NCBI RefSeq assembly: GCF_009674585.1
Contig: NZ_WKJP01000004.1
Location: 1 to 64,000, forward strand
DNA length: 64,000 bases
Source of the DNA: Haloferax marinisediminis
GTDB taxonomy: Archaea; Halobacteriota; Halobacteria; Halobacteriales; Haloferacaceae
Reading direction: 5' to 3'
Part shown: positions 42,312 through 51,534 of the stretch, piece by piece
Layout of the letters: each line of letters starts with the position of its first letter
Position numbering within the stretch: position 1 is the stretch's first letter
Position numbers and translations under genes: made by a program
Notes under the pieces: generated by a model
What the model was told of the DNA's origin: nothing
The model's input: the letters and a program-made list of their open reading frames with translations, nothing else
Databases searched by the model: none

Positions 42312-43427
42312 TCAATTTTTTCGCATCCACCTGCGAGAGCGCAACGAGATGGTAACGGAACTCCCGAGAGAGTCGTCCGTATCGAACGAGAGGGAACCTC
42401 CGAGGTCATCGACGACCCACTTTACCAGCCACAATCCCGTCCCATCGCTGTGTTCGAGTTGTGTTTCGAAGCCCTTGTCGAGGATGTCGATCTCCGAGTC
42501 TGGGATTCCAGGGCCATTATCTTCGACACAGAGCGTGAGTCGCTCACCAGTGTGGTCGAGGTACACATCAGTCCGGGGTGACGGGACCGTATTATGCTCC
42601 ACTGCGTTTCGAAGCAGTTGGGTAACCGCAATTATCAGGGAGCGATTCGAGACGGCAATCTGTTCCGGTGACGTCTCGACGTTAATCTCAGTCTCGGGAT
42701 ACTCGCGTTGGATTTGCTGCGCACTCTCGTCGATCTGTTCGACGAGGTCGAGTGCTTGGTCGGTCGTGAGCTCTTCATCGTGTAACCCTGCGATCTTCCG
42801 AGACTGCTCTGTAAGCCGGGTCAGACGCTCCATCTGCTGATTGATTATCCGGATAGACTGTTCGGCTGAATCAGGGGCGTCTGCGATGTGGTCTGCGTAG
42901 CCCATGGTGATGTTTGCGGCAGTGCGAACGTCGTGTCGGAAGACACGGTTGTACACTTTCAGCTGTTCACTCAAGCGTTCGGAATGGTCGAGTGTCTCGA
43001 CTGTTTGTGCCATCGCTATCTTCCGGTCGACGTCGTACATCCCGAATACGAGCCCAATGATGGTTCCACCTGTCCCCCATCCAAGCACGGAGTACATCGG
43101 TTTGAGGAACTCACCACCGAGTGCCTGCTGGTACACGATAACCAGAATACCGGACGCGCCAAAGACGAAGATACCCATACCCATCCATGCGGCGAGTCGC
43201 AGGACGCCCGTGCCAATCTCGTTTTGGACTGACCAGTGTTTCACATATGCCAAGACAAAGAACAGTAAGAGCGGCGAGATCCAACCGAAGAGTAAATCTT
43301 GGTGAGTCAACCGACCACTGAGGGCGAAGAAGACGTGGAAAAGAATGAGGAGCAACACGAACGCGTAAATCAACGACTTCCCGATATCGATTTTTGTATC
43401 GAGAAATCGTTGATCAATCGAAGCCAT
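42312..43427 (-). CDS. Four-helix membrane histidine kinase
   Basis: A protein of 371 residues. About four membrane helices (residues 16-130) form the sensor with no large extracellular domain. The dimerisation/phosphoacceptor helix has H165 in NRVFRHDVRTAANITMGYA, a haloarchaeal-type H-box. The HATPase_c domain follows: N-box LLRNAVEHN, G1 VEDNGPGIP, G2 GTGLWLVKWVV. There is no response-regulator gene beside it. It converges with the superoxide dismutase gene, 13 bases apart. The signal sensed is unknown. Confidence 0.9.
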   Translation of the reverse strand: MASIDQRFLDTKIDIGKSLIYAFVLLLILFHVFFALSGRLTHQDLLFGWISPLLLFFVLAYVKHWSVQNEIGTGVLRLAAWMGMGIFVFGASGILVIVYQQALGGEFLKPMYSVLGWGTGGTIIGLVFGMYDVDRKIAMAQTVETLDHSERLSEQLKVYNRVFRHDVRTAANITMGYADHIADAPDSAEQSIRIINQQMERLTRLTEQSRKIAGLHDEELTTDQALDLVEQIDESAQQIQREYPETEINVETSPEQIAVSNRSLIIAVTQLLRNAVEHNTVPSPRTDVYLDHTGERLTLCVEDNGPGIPDSEIDILDKGFETQLEHSDGTGLWLVKWVVDDLGGSLSFDTDDSLGSSVTISLRSRRWMRKN

Positions 43428-43528
43428 ATGCCGATTTCAATGTACTAGTAGATAACCCTACCCAGAGAATATCAAATATGATATTATATGTTTGCTTGAA
43501 TGGGGTGTGAATCGGCCCCCGAGTGCGA

Positions 43529-45043
43529 TCAGTAGGTCGCGTCCACGATATCGTCGTCGAGTTCGTCGAACTGTGCGAGATAGGACCGACGTTCAGCACG
43601 CAGAGTGCTGTGAGCCTCGTCGAAGTCTTCGACGTGGTCAGCAACGACGAACTGAGTGATATCGATGCCCGGAACGTCCGTTGGGACCATCAGGCCCAGA
43701 GTATCGTCGTATCCCCACTCGATGCTATCTCGTGCAACGCCTTCGAGGATAGCAACGGTTTCTTCGACACCGACGTCTACGGGGTCATCGGTCCCAACAG
43801 CGCCAGTGTTGAGCACGAAACAGTCCACATCGAGGTCGTCGATGAGGTCCCGGAAACGGTTCCCTTCGTCCCCCTCAGACCCGATGATGAACGGATTCGT
43901 TCCGACGACACGGATCGGCTCACCGATACGCGATGGGTCCCCAGCACTGGTCTCGACAGACTCACCGAGCATGAACGCGACGGCGGCCTGTGTCTCGTCG
44001 AGTTTGGCAATCGGTGGCATCAGCGGATTACGTGTGATGAAAAACACTTGGTCGACCTGGTCGAGGTCGATATCTTCGGCAGAGCTTTTGAGGCAATCGC
44101 GCTGAATCACGGCCCGTGCATTGCGACCATACTCCGGTTCGTCAAAGTCCACACACCCATCTGCGTCGACCGATACGTTCTCGAGGACAGCGCTCTCGTT
44201 CGTCGCTGCTTCGTAAAGCTCAGGCTGTTCGTCCGCGTCCAAGCCGAGCGTTTTGATGTAGAGGCCACCTCCCTCACTTCCAGCCACCGACCCCGAAGGG
44301 AGCAACGCACAGACGTCGTCTTGAAGCATCTCCGCGCCTTCGGGTTCGTCCAACCAAAGACCGTGGCTGGTCAGCGTCGACTTGCCGGTTCCAGAGAGTC
44401 CTAAGAAGAGTTGCCCGACTTCACGGCGACCATCGCTGTCGTCGAGAGTTACTCGTTTGCTGCCGGCGTGAAGGCCAAGGCCACCTGACTGTTTCGCACG
44501 GAACATAAACAGTCGAAGGAACGACTTCTTCGCTTCACCAGTGTAGTCGCTCCCGAACACGGCCGTAAGTCCCTCCTCGGGGAGGACACGGATACACGGT
44601 TCGGCAGTAGCGTCCGGAAGTTGTACGGTGACGAAATCAGGTTCAACGCCGTCGGCTGGTTCGAGGAGCTTCGCCCACGCGAGTGCGATACGACCGTACT
44701 CCTTTGGCAGAAACAGGCGGCAGACGGCGGATACATCTTCGTCCCGACCGACAACCCGGTCGACGCAAAGCACGTCGTTCGTCGGGTCGTTTACCCACTC
44801 GATTGCGTGCTCGAATACCGCAAGGTCGTCTTCGTCGAACGACCTGTCGACAGAAGTCGCGGTTTGCGCTGCACTCCGGGAGCGGTACTCACTGACGTAC
44901 GAGGGGGCCTCGAAGTCTGTCGTCGTTTCGAGGTGTGCTGAGTAGTCCCGAAGGTCTGTTAAAGACGGGTTGTACGTGACGTGGTTCGCCGTGGCCGGGT
45001 CAGGAAAATCAGCACTGGTTGGGAGGTGGATTGTATTTTCCAT
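43529..45043 (-). CDS. pckA: ATP-type phosphoenolpyruvate carboxykinase (divergent)
   Basis: A protein of 504 residues, a little shorter than bacterial PckA (about 540). The P-loop is LFLGLSGTGKSTLTSHG (kinase-1a), the metal site is MLQDDVCALL (kinase-2), and the downstream region VFFITRNPLMPPIAKL plus the Arg-containing SAGDPSRIGEP aligns with the substrate and adenine sites. The enzyme converts oxaloacetate and ATP to phosphoenolpyruvate, the entry to gluconeogenesis. The N-terminal 150 residues are hard to align with bacterial forms. It has long gaps on both sides and its own promoter. Confidence 0.86.
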   Translation of the reverse strand: MENTIHLPTSADFPDPATANHVTYNPSLTDLRDYSAHLETTTDFEAPSYVSEYRSRSAAQTATSVDRSFDEDDLAVFEHAIEWVNDPTNDVLCVDRVVGRDEDVSAVCRLFLPKEYGRIALAWAKLLEPADGVEPDFVTVQLPDATAEPCIRVLPEEGLTAVFGSDYTGEAKKSFLRLFMFRAKQSGGLGLHAGSKRVTLDDSDGRREVGQLFLGLSGTGKSTLTSHGLWLDEPEGAEMLQDDVCALLPSGSVAGSEGGGLYIKTLGLDADEQPELYEAATNESAVLENVSVDADGCVDFDEPEYGRNARAVIQRDCLKSSAEDIDLDQVDQVFFITRNPLMPPIAKLDETQAAVAFMLGESVETSAGDPSRIGEPIRVVGTNPFIIGSEGDEGNRFRDLIDDLDVDCFVLNTGAVGTDDPVDVGVEETVAILEGVARDSIEWGYDDTLGLMVPTDVPGIDITQFVVADHVEDFDEAHSTLRAERRSYLAQFDELDDDIVDATY

Positions 45044-45969
45044 TCTATGGGAGTATCCACGAGTTGCTTTGATAAGGTTATTGTATGCGTAATTTGACTT
45101 AAGAATATTAATTTAAATCCGCGTAAATACTAACATTCCCAGAGTGAGATTGTCAGTTCACTCATCACGGTAATCGATTGCCCGGCGGCAGTTCAACGCA
45201 GTGGCTAACGGTTGGAGAATTGTATACATCCATCGAGTAAACTGACGACTGTCGCTTCGACAGCGCTTCGTCTGGACCGAACACGAGTGGGGTCGACAGC
45301 ACACTCCGTGGTAAACCCACCAAGATGGGACGAACTCGAAGTCGTACGTTCCTCTGAAAACGCTCAGTGAGTTCGCCCTCAGTCACACTGTTTGAAACCA
45401 AACCCAGACTGGCACCGACACACGGTTCCGAGACACAGCTGACGATCGGTATCGAAACTCAGTTTGTCTCTGATTTCGATACTACTCAGTTTTCATATAT
45501 TTCACACAGTTCATTCGATTGAGAAGCGCGATGTAGTAGTCGAGGTCACAGGTGATCGACTGGATTTTGAACCACACTGATACGCACGACATCACACCAG
45601 AGCGAGTAGAGTGAACATTCAACCCATCAAGCGAAGATTGGCCAAAGTTATGATTAATGTGGATGAAACTGCGAGGAAACGCGCCGTTTCCACCGTCGGA
45701 TGACCTGGCCATAGATTGCTACGAGTCGATGAGAGGCCCTGGAACACGACCTCGCGTTTCAGTACGAGCGACACGAACAATAGCGCCACAAAACATGATA
45801 TTTTAACGTATGTTTTCTAAACTCCCCATTTCAATTACGATACTCAACGCGCAAAGTCAGAGAGCGAAAAATGAAGAACGAGAGGTGAAGAACGACAAGC
45901 CAGATAGAAGCACAGGACGGCAATATCACCGATACGTATTTGCTGACCAGCGAGAATCAGTCACACAGT
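45044..45969. other. Gap between pckA and the HEAT-repeat gene
   Basis: This 926-base stretch has no supported gene. Its left end (45050-45130) is AT-rich and holds the pckA promoter region (TTGATAAGGTTATTG, TTAATTTAAATCC). Minus-strand frames at 45165-45401 and 45482-45712 lack haloarchaeal character. A TATA-like ATATTTTAACGTATG near 45798-45812 faces the plus strand. Confidence 0.5.
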
Positions 45970-46869
45970 ATGCTCGATGCTGGAGAGACACCTCTGGAGG
46001 ACGTACAACCAGGCAGTGTCCAACCTTCGAAGGTCGACACGGCAGAGGTTAAAGCAGCGCTCAGTTCGGCGGACCCGATCGTTCGCCAACGTGCCTGCAG
46101 CGTTTGCGAAGGACTCGCTGGACGAGACGTCGACTCACTTCTGCCCCTCATCCACGATATCGGAGCGCGACTACACGACGACTCTACCGCGGTCGTGCAA
46201 GCTGCACTGTCAGTACTGACTGATGTGGCCGCCACAGAGCCAACGATGCTCGAGTCGTGTCTGTCGGACCTCGTTAGCGTCACCCAGTCTGAGTTGAGCG
46301 GAATAACGCTCGGAGGGGCCCGCTGTCTGGCTGCACTGACAGCAGAGCACCCACGTGCATGTGTCCCTCACGTTGGAACACTGGTAGAGAGTATCCTGAA
46401 CGTGGAGGTGCTCGAAGACGTCGACACGTTCACCGACACAGTCACTGACCCCACGACCCGACAGACGATACGAGAGCACCAGCAGAGTGAACAACGGGAT
46501 TTGGAAACCGCACGAAGACTGCTTAGTCACGTCGTCGCTGCTTGCGCGCAGACAGCACCAACAGAACTCCACGAAGAGATACCACTGCTTACGAAGTTAC
46601 TCTCTGACGAAGATCCAGTCGTCATCGGGGCGGGTCTCACCGCACTCTCTGCTGTCGCCCAAGACGACCCGACCGTGATTGCTGTCGACGACACGCTACT
46701 CGATTGTCTCGACCACGACGACCGACGTGTTAGAGCACACGCCATCGAAACAGTCGGCTTCCTCGGCGCTGACTCCATCGTCCCCACACTCCAACGAATG
46801 GCCGAAGCGGACCCAGACGAAGACGTCGCCGCACTCGCTGCGGCGACTGCCGAGTTCCTCGAAGCCTGA
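45970..46869 (+). CDS. HEAT-repeat protein
   Basis: A soluble acidic protein of 299 residues from ATG 45970; a TTG ten codons earlier is possible. At least four HEAT-like helical repeats can be read: PIVRQRACSVCEGLAG, STAVVQAALSVLTDVA, PVVIGAGLTALSAVAQ and RRVRAHAIETVGFLGADSIV. Such repeats make protein-binding solenoids. The partner is unknown, and no enzymatic domain is seen. Confidence 0.78.
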   Translation: MLDAGETPLEDVQPGSVQPSKVDTAEVKAALSSADPIVRQRACSVCEGLAGRDVDSLLPLIHDIGARLHDDSTAVVQAALSVLTDVAATEPTMLESCLSDLVSVTQSELSGITLGGARCLAALTAEHPRACVPHVGTLVESILNVEVLEDVDTFTDTVTDPTTRQTIREHQQSEQRDLETARRLLSHVVAACAQTAPTELHEEIPLLTKLLSDEDPVVIGAGLTALSAVAQDDPTVIAVDDTLLDCLDHDDRRVRAHAIETVGFLGADSIVPTLQRMAEADPDEDVAALAAATAEFLEA

Positions 46870-46923
46870 TTCAGCTCTGTAGAGTTCTTCACACGAGACG
46901 GGAGTCCTCTGTCAGAACCTGCG

Positions 46924-47157
46924 TCACTCCTCCATCGCACGTTTCGTACAGAGCCAATACCCAGCGCCGAAGCCAACCAACGTGAGGACCACGAGGACAG
47001 CATCGACGAGTGCAATCGCGTACGCAGCAGTACCCGGTTCGAGGAACAGGAACGAGAAGCCGAGAAGAAGGCCCATCACGATGGCGATGGCGATGAACAG
47101 CGGGAAACGGTCACGCTGGTCGCAGATTACATCGATGACGGTCTCTAGACGTGCCAT
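46924..47157 (-). CDS. Small two-helix membrane protein
   Basis: A protein of 77 residues. A short cytoplasmic start (MARLETVIDVICDQRDR) is followed by two helices (FPLFIAIAIVMGLLLGFSFL and AIALVDAVLVVLTLVGFGAG) and a basic tail. It looks like a small haloarchaeal membrane family. It is convergent with the HEAT gene. Function unknown. Confidence 0.68.
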   Translation of the reverse strand: MARLETVIDVICDQRDRFPLFIAIAIVMGLLLGFSFLFLEPGTAAYAIALVDAVLVVLTLVGFGAGYWLCTKRAMEE

Positions 47158-47301
47158 ACACTGTGCTATCTAGCACGAACTATCAACCTCCCGGTTCGAC
47201 TGATTGTTCGTCGCATCTCGTTCGGAGTCGAGAAACGTCTTCCCGTGTAGATTTAAAAAAAAGAAGCTTCGTGAGAGCCACGCTCCGTGACTCACCCGTT
47301 C

Positions 47302-48390
47302 TTAGTCTGTTAACGGCTCGCTGTTCCAGTAGTCGTGGTCTGGGTCGTTCCTGAAGCACGCAACTCGGTGCCCATCGTTCCCGTCAGATAACTGTGGAAC
47401 CGTTTTCTGACACGCCTCGCGTGCCTCCGGACACCGGGTGTGGAAGCGGCAGCCACTCGGTGGATTGACCGGGTCCGGAATGTCGATTTTTCGCATCGGT
47501 GGCTCACTGGACTCTGAGTGTCCAGACAGGTTGGGCGTCGCCCAGCGAAGCACGTTCGTGTAGGGATGGCTCGGGTCGTCGATGAGCTTCTCTGCCGGCC
47601 CGACTTCGACCAGATTTCCGAGGTACATCACGCCAATACGGCCGTTTCCGTGCTCTGCGAAGTACCGTGCGTTCGAGAGGTCGTGAGAGACGAAGACGAA
47701 CGAGGTGTCGAAGTCCTTCTGGAGGTCGAGCATGAGGTCCATCATCTCGACCCGGAGGGAGACGTCGAGTGCACTTATCGCCTCGTCAGCGAGGATGACG
47801 TCAGGGTTCATCAACAGCGCCCGAGCGAGCGCAACCCGCTGTTGCTCGCCACCGCTGAGTTGGTGAGGATATCGGTCGGCAAAGTCAGCAGCGGGGTTCA
47901 TTCCGACGCGCTCAAGTAGTGAGTGAACTCGCTTACGGCGTTCCTCTGCACCAACGTCGGGATGGGTGAGTTTGATCGGTTCAGCGAGGATGTTCAGGAT
48001 TCGCCGATTCGGATTGAGCGAACTTCCGGGGTCCTGATGGATAATCTGGAGTGACGTGCGAATTTCGTCGAACGAAATCTCTCCTTTCCCATCTTTTGCA
48101 GCCCAGATGTCCTGTCCTCTGTACTTCACAGACCCACCCGTCGGTCGCTGGAGACCGATGACAGTCTTTCCGAGCGTGGTCTTTCCACAGCCACTTTCGC
48201 CCACGAGGGCGAGGACGTCGTTCTCCTCGATATCGAGCGAGACGCCATCGACGGCTCGAACAACGTCCGGGTCTTCGAAGAAGTCGAACAGTCCCTGTTC
48301 TTTTTCGAAGTGGACTTCGACGTTGTCGAGCGAGATGAGTGGTTCGTCGCGCTGGTCGAGACTCGTCGCGGCCTCATTGGCTTGGCTCAC
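47302..48390 (-). CDS. oppF: Oligopeptide ABC transporter ATPase (OppF type)
   Basis: A protein of 362 residues with a GTG start at 48390 fixed by a perfect Shine-Dalgarno sequence (48396-48405). Motifs: Walker A GESGCGKTTLGK, Q-loop IHQDPGSSLNP, signature LSGGEQQR, Walker B VILADEAISALDVS, H-loop VSHD. The C-terminal CRFHTRCPEAREAC cysteine cluster is the usual Opp/Dpp extension. It is last of the five transporter genes on the minus strand and overlaps the OppD-type gene by 4 bases. Confidence 0.93.
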   Translation of the reverse strand: MSQANEAATSLDQRDEPLISLDNVEVHFEKEQGLFDFFEDPDVVRAVDGVSLDIEENDVLALVGESGCGKTTLGKTVIGLQRPTGGSVKYRGQDIWAAKDGKGEISFDEIRTSLQIIHQDPGSSLNPNRRILNILAEPIKLTHPDVGAEERRKRVHSLLERVGMNPAADFADRYPHQLSGGEQQRVALARALLMNPDVILADEAISALDVSLRVEMMDLMLDLQKDFDTSFVFVSHDLSNARYFAEHGNGRIGVMYLGNLVEVGPAEKLIDDPSHPYTNVLRWATPNLSGHSESSEPPMRKIDIPDPVNPPSGCRFHTRCPEAREACQKTVPQLSDGNDGHRVACFRNDPDHDYWNSEPLTD

Positions 48391-49475
48391 GAACCATCAC
48401 CTCCTGATGCTGGGATGGAGTCAGTGGCACGCTCGAAATGGAGTGCAATCGCGTCTCTGGCATCTTCTGCATGGTGACACGCGACGGTGTGGCCGTCTTC
48501 GAGTTGGCTGAACGCCGGGTCGACAGTTCGGCATTCTTCGGTCGCGAGTGGACACCGTGGGGCGAAAGAGCACCCCGCTGGAACGTTGATTGGTGCTGGG
48601 CTCTGCCCTTCGATTGGTCGCATCTCTTCGAGTGGTGCTTCGATGTCGGGCGTCGCGTTGAGCAACGCTCGCGTGTACGGGTGCCCACTGTTTCCGATGA
48701 GTTGCTCACGGTCGGCGACTTCGATGAGTTGGAAGGCGTACATCACAGCCATCCGGTCGGCGAGTTCGGCGACCAGTGGGAGGTCGTGAGTGATGAACAC
48801 CATCGTCAGGTCGTACTTCTCCTGTAAGTCTTCGAGCAGCGTCAAGATGGAACGCTGCATCAAGAGGTCGAGCGCTGCGGTCGGTTCGTCCATCACCAGC
48901 ACCTCCGGTTCGAGGATGAGAGAGAGTGCGATGAGCGCACGTTGTTGCATCCCGCCCGAAAGCTCGTGGGGGTACGACCCGAGCACGCGCTCCGGGTCGA
49001 GGTACAGGTCAGAGAGGAGTTCCCGAGCGAGCTCCATCCCCGAGGGGACGTGCGCATCGTGAGCCTTCAGCGTCTCTTTGAAGTGCCCACCGATCTTCAT
49101 CGTCGGGTTGAACGAACTCATCGCTCCCTGGAAAACCATGGCAATCTCTTCCCACCGGAGTTCCCGTAGTTCGTCGTCTGAGAGCCTCAACACGTCGACG
49201 GTAGTTCCATCGTCGCGGTGGTAGAGAATCTCACCTGTGAGTCGTCCGGGGTCGGGAACGGCGTTGAGCAACGAGTCGGCGAACATGGACTTTCCGCTGC
49301 CGCTCTCGCCGACGACGCCAAGGATTTCCCCACGTTCGATGGACGCACTCACGTGGTCCAACACGAACGTTTCGCCGCCGTCGTACGTGACGGCCGCGTT
49401 GCGGACTTCGATGATTGGGTCGTCTGTCGTCATGGATGTCGTGGTTTCGGCTGTGCCGTGTTGTTCGGCAGTCAT
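48387..49475 (-). CDS. oppD: Oligopeptide ABC transporter ATPase (OppD type)
   Basis: A protein of 362 residues. Motifs: Walker A GESGSGKSMFAD, Q-loop AMVFQGAMSSFNP, signature LSGGMQQR, Walker B VLVMDEPTAALD, H-loop ITHD. The C-terminal extension has HPYTRALLNATP and the cysteine cluster CSFAPRCPLATEEC. The first in-frame start is used; a second ATG 14 codons later would skip a Thr-rich leader. Its start abuts the stop of the permease gene. Confidence 0.92.
   Translation of the reverse strand: MTAEQHGTAETTTSMTTDDPIIEVRNAAVTYDGGETFVLDHVSASIERGEILGVVGESGSGKSMFADSLLNAVPDPGRLTGEILYHRDDGTTVDVLRLSDDELRELRWEEIAMVFQGAMSSFNPTMKIGGHFKETLKAHDAHVPSGMELARELLSDLYLDPERVLGSYPHELSGGMQQRALIALSLILEPEVLVMDEPTAALDLLMQRSILTLLEDLQEKYDLTMVFITHDLPLVAELADRMAVMYAFQLIEVADREQLIGNSGHPYTRALLNATPDIEAPLEEMRPIEGQSPAPINVPAGCSFAPRCPLATEECRTVDPAFSQLEDGHTVACHHAEDARDAIALHFERATDSIPASGGDGS
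48396..48405 (-). promoter_or_regulatory. Perfect Shine-Dalgarno for the GTG-started ATPase
   Basis: On the minus strand AGGAGGTGAT, fully complementary to the archaeal 16S 3' end, lies 5 bases before the GTG at 48390. It is inside the last codons (Gly-Gly-Asp-Gly-Ser) of the upstream ATPase gene. It decides the start and shows that this internal gene is initiated by leadered translation. Confidence 0.8.
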
Positions 49476-50522
49476 CTACAGTACCTCCGTCATGCCAGTA
49501 TCTTTCTCGTCGGTGACGGCCGTCGATTCGGACTCACCCGCGAGGCGGGTGCGGACACGCGGGTTGAACACACGGTCCATCCCCTGCCCGAGGAGAATGA
49601 GTCCAATCGAGAGCCCAATGATGGCGACCATCGGGACGAGAAGCCAGTGCGCAGCACTCCAAGAGAACAGGGCACCGCCACTGTACGCGAAGTTCAGGGT
49701 GACACCCCAGTTCTGGTCGGAGTACGGCAACACACCGAGGAAGAACAGGCCGATGGAGGCGAACACGACGTACCGTGCGGCGAACACGAAGTTGACCGTC
49801 ACGTACGGCATGAGGTTCGGAATGACGTCCTTCAGGATGATTCGCGGCGTACTCACGCCCATCGTCCGCGACGCTTCGACGTAGTTGTTCTCACGGATAG
49901 TCAGCACCTGCGAGTGGATGGACCGGCCGAGGCCCGCCCAGTAGTTGATGTTGATGATGATGCCGAGCAGGATGGGATTCTTGGGGTTGAACGTAATCGC
50001 GAGGATCATCACCAGCGGGAGGCCGGGGATGGCCATTACGAAGTCCGAGATCGACATCAACACGCGTCCGACGGTCCCGCCTTTGTAGCCAGCGACGGTT
50101 CCGACGAGAACGGCGATGCCGGTTGCCCAGAGTCCACCCGAAGCGACCATCAACAGGATGTCTGGCGTCGAGTGAATGATGAGTGCAGCGAGGTCCGTCC
50201 CGGATGCAGTCGTCCCGAGCGGATACGTCATGTTCTCGAACAACATCAGGTATCGTGGTGCCTGACTCGTCGACGGTTCTCGCCAGAGGCCGAGGATGGC
50301 CACGAGCGCAATCAGGAAGTAGAAGCCGATGATAAGCAGTCCGAGTCGGGTTCTGCTGTCCGACCACGCGACGATCATCGGTTTCACGAAGTTCTCCTCG
50401 TACATCTCGCGCAGTCGCTCCTCACGAGTCACCGTTACCGACGACGAACTCGAACCTCGCCAGTCGACACTGCCACCGTCTGTAACGAGCGTGCTGGGCT
50501 CGCTTCCCTCAGTACGCTTCAT
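49476..50522 (-). CDS. oppC: Oligopeptide ABC transporter permease (OppC type)
   Basis: A protein of 348 residues. A soluble N-terminus of about 55 residues, Ser-rich then charged (VTREERLREMYEENF), precedes about six helices. The EAA loop is YVEASRTMGVSTPRIILKDV followed by IPNLMP. It overlaps the upstream permease gene by 14 bases. The N-terminal Ser-rich stretch could be shortened if a later start is used. Confidence 0.91.
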   Translation of the reverse strand: MKRTEGSEPSTLVTDGGSVDWRGSSSSSVTVTREERLREMYEENFVKPMIVAWSDSRTRLGLLIIGFYFLIALVAILGLWREPSTSQAPRYLMLFENMTYPLGTTASGTDLAALIIHSTPDILLMVASGGLWATGIAVLVGTVAGYKGGTVGRVLMSISDFVMAIPGLPLVMILAITFNPKNPILLGIIININYWAGLGRSIHSQVLTIRENNYVEASRTMGVSTPRIILKDVIPNLMPYVTVNFVFAARYVVFASIGLFFLGVLPYSDQNWGVTLNFAYSGGALFSWSAAHWLLVPMVAIIGLSIGLILLGQGMDRVFNPRVRTRLAGESESTAVTDEKDTGMTEVL

Positions 50523-51513
50523 CGGAACCTCCGGCGCTGATTCGTGGGTCGATCTTGCTGTACGTCAGGTCGGCGATGTAGACGCCGACGATGAGTGCGA
50601 CGGTGATGACGAGGAACGTCGCCATCATGAGCGGGTAGTCGTTCGCCTTGAGTGCAGCGAACATGTAGTACCCGAGGCCAGTGTACGAGAAGATCTGCTC
50701 CAGAATGACGGTCCCGGAGAGACGGAAGCCGAGGAGGAGCAAGAATCCAGTGTACATCGGTAAGATGGCGTTTCTCGCGACGTATCGCGTGGCGATTCGG
50801 TGGTCCGCAAGCCCCCGAAGTCTGGCGACACGAACGTAGTCGTTACCGAGCACCTGGATACTGTTCCCGCGCATAGCCAGTGCCTGACCACCGATTCCGC
50901 CCAGCGTGTACGAGAAGATGGGGAGGATACTGTGTTCGAGTGCGCTGAGCAAGAACGGAATGCTCAGTTCCTTCTCGACGCTGGCGCCGACGGTGCCCGC
51001 CGTCGGCAACCAACCCCACTGGTACGCGAAGACGTAGAGGGAGATGACTGCGACGACGTAGAACGGAATCGACATCAGGGCAATCGAGAGTCCACTGAAC
51101 GCTTTGTCGAACCGCGACCCTTCCCAGTAGGCCTGCAACGACCCGAGGAAGATACCGATGGCGAACATGAGAATCGTCGACACGAGGACGACGAACACCG
51201 TCCACGGCACCGCTTCGGCGATGATACGTACAACTGGCTCTCCGAGCGATATCGACTCGCCGAAGTTCCCCTGGGCTACTGAACCCATGTACTCCAGATA
51301 CTGCTGCCAGAGCGGGGCGTCAGGATTGATGTTCTGGAGGTTCGCGATTCGGGCGTCGACCTCTGAGGCCGGGACGCCCTGGCGGAGCAACTGTGCGCGC
51401 AGCTGCGTGAACGGTCCCCCGGGCAGGAGGCGTATCAGTCCGAACGTGAGCGTTGCCACCGCGAAGATGGTGACGAACACCCGAGCCGTCCGGCGAACGT
51501 AGTAGTTACTCAT
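50509..51513 (-). CDS. oppB: Oligopeptide ABC transporter permease (OppB type)
   Basis: A protein of 334 residues with about six helices. It starts MSNYYVRRTARVFVTIFAVA, with the typical GLIRLLPGGPF segment. The EAA loop is YVRVARLRGLADHRIATRYV followed by ARNAILP. It follows the binding-protein gene by 21 bases. Confidence 0.93.
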   Translation of the reverse strand: MSNYYVRRTARVFVTIFAVATLTFGLIRLLPGGPFTQLRAQLLRQGVPASEVDARIANLQNINPDAPLWQQYLEYMGSVAQGNFGESISLGEPVVRIIAEAVPWTVFVVLVSTILMFAIGIFLGSLQAYWEGSRFDKAFSGLSIALMSIPFYVVAVISLYVFAYQWGWLPTAGTVGASVEKELSIPFLLSALEHSILPIFSYTLGGIGGQALAMRGNSIQVLGNDYVRVARLRGLADHRIATRYVARNAILPMYTGFLLLLGFRLSGTVILEQIFSYTGLGYYMFAALKANDYPLMMATFLVITVALIVGVYIADLTYSKIDPRISAGGSDEAY

Positions 51514-51534
51514 CGTTACGTGTGTCCGGTCCGC

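Noticed and set aside
43523-44404. A 293-codon plus-strand frame opposite pckA
   Set aside because: It mirrors the codon pattern of the pckA gene and shows no domain or promoter.
49218-50540. A 440-codon plus-strand frame opposite the OppC/OppD genes
   Set aside because: It is rich in His, Arg, Asp and Glu with no domain and lies wholly antisense to well-supported transporter genes. Long antisense frames are normal in GC-rich haloarchaeal DNA.
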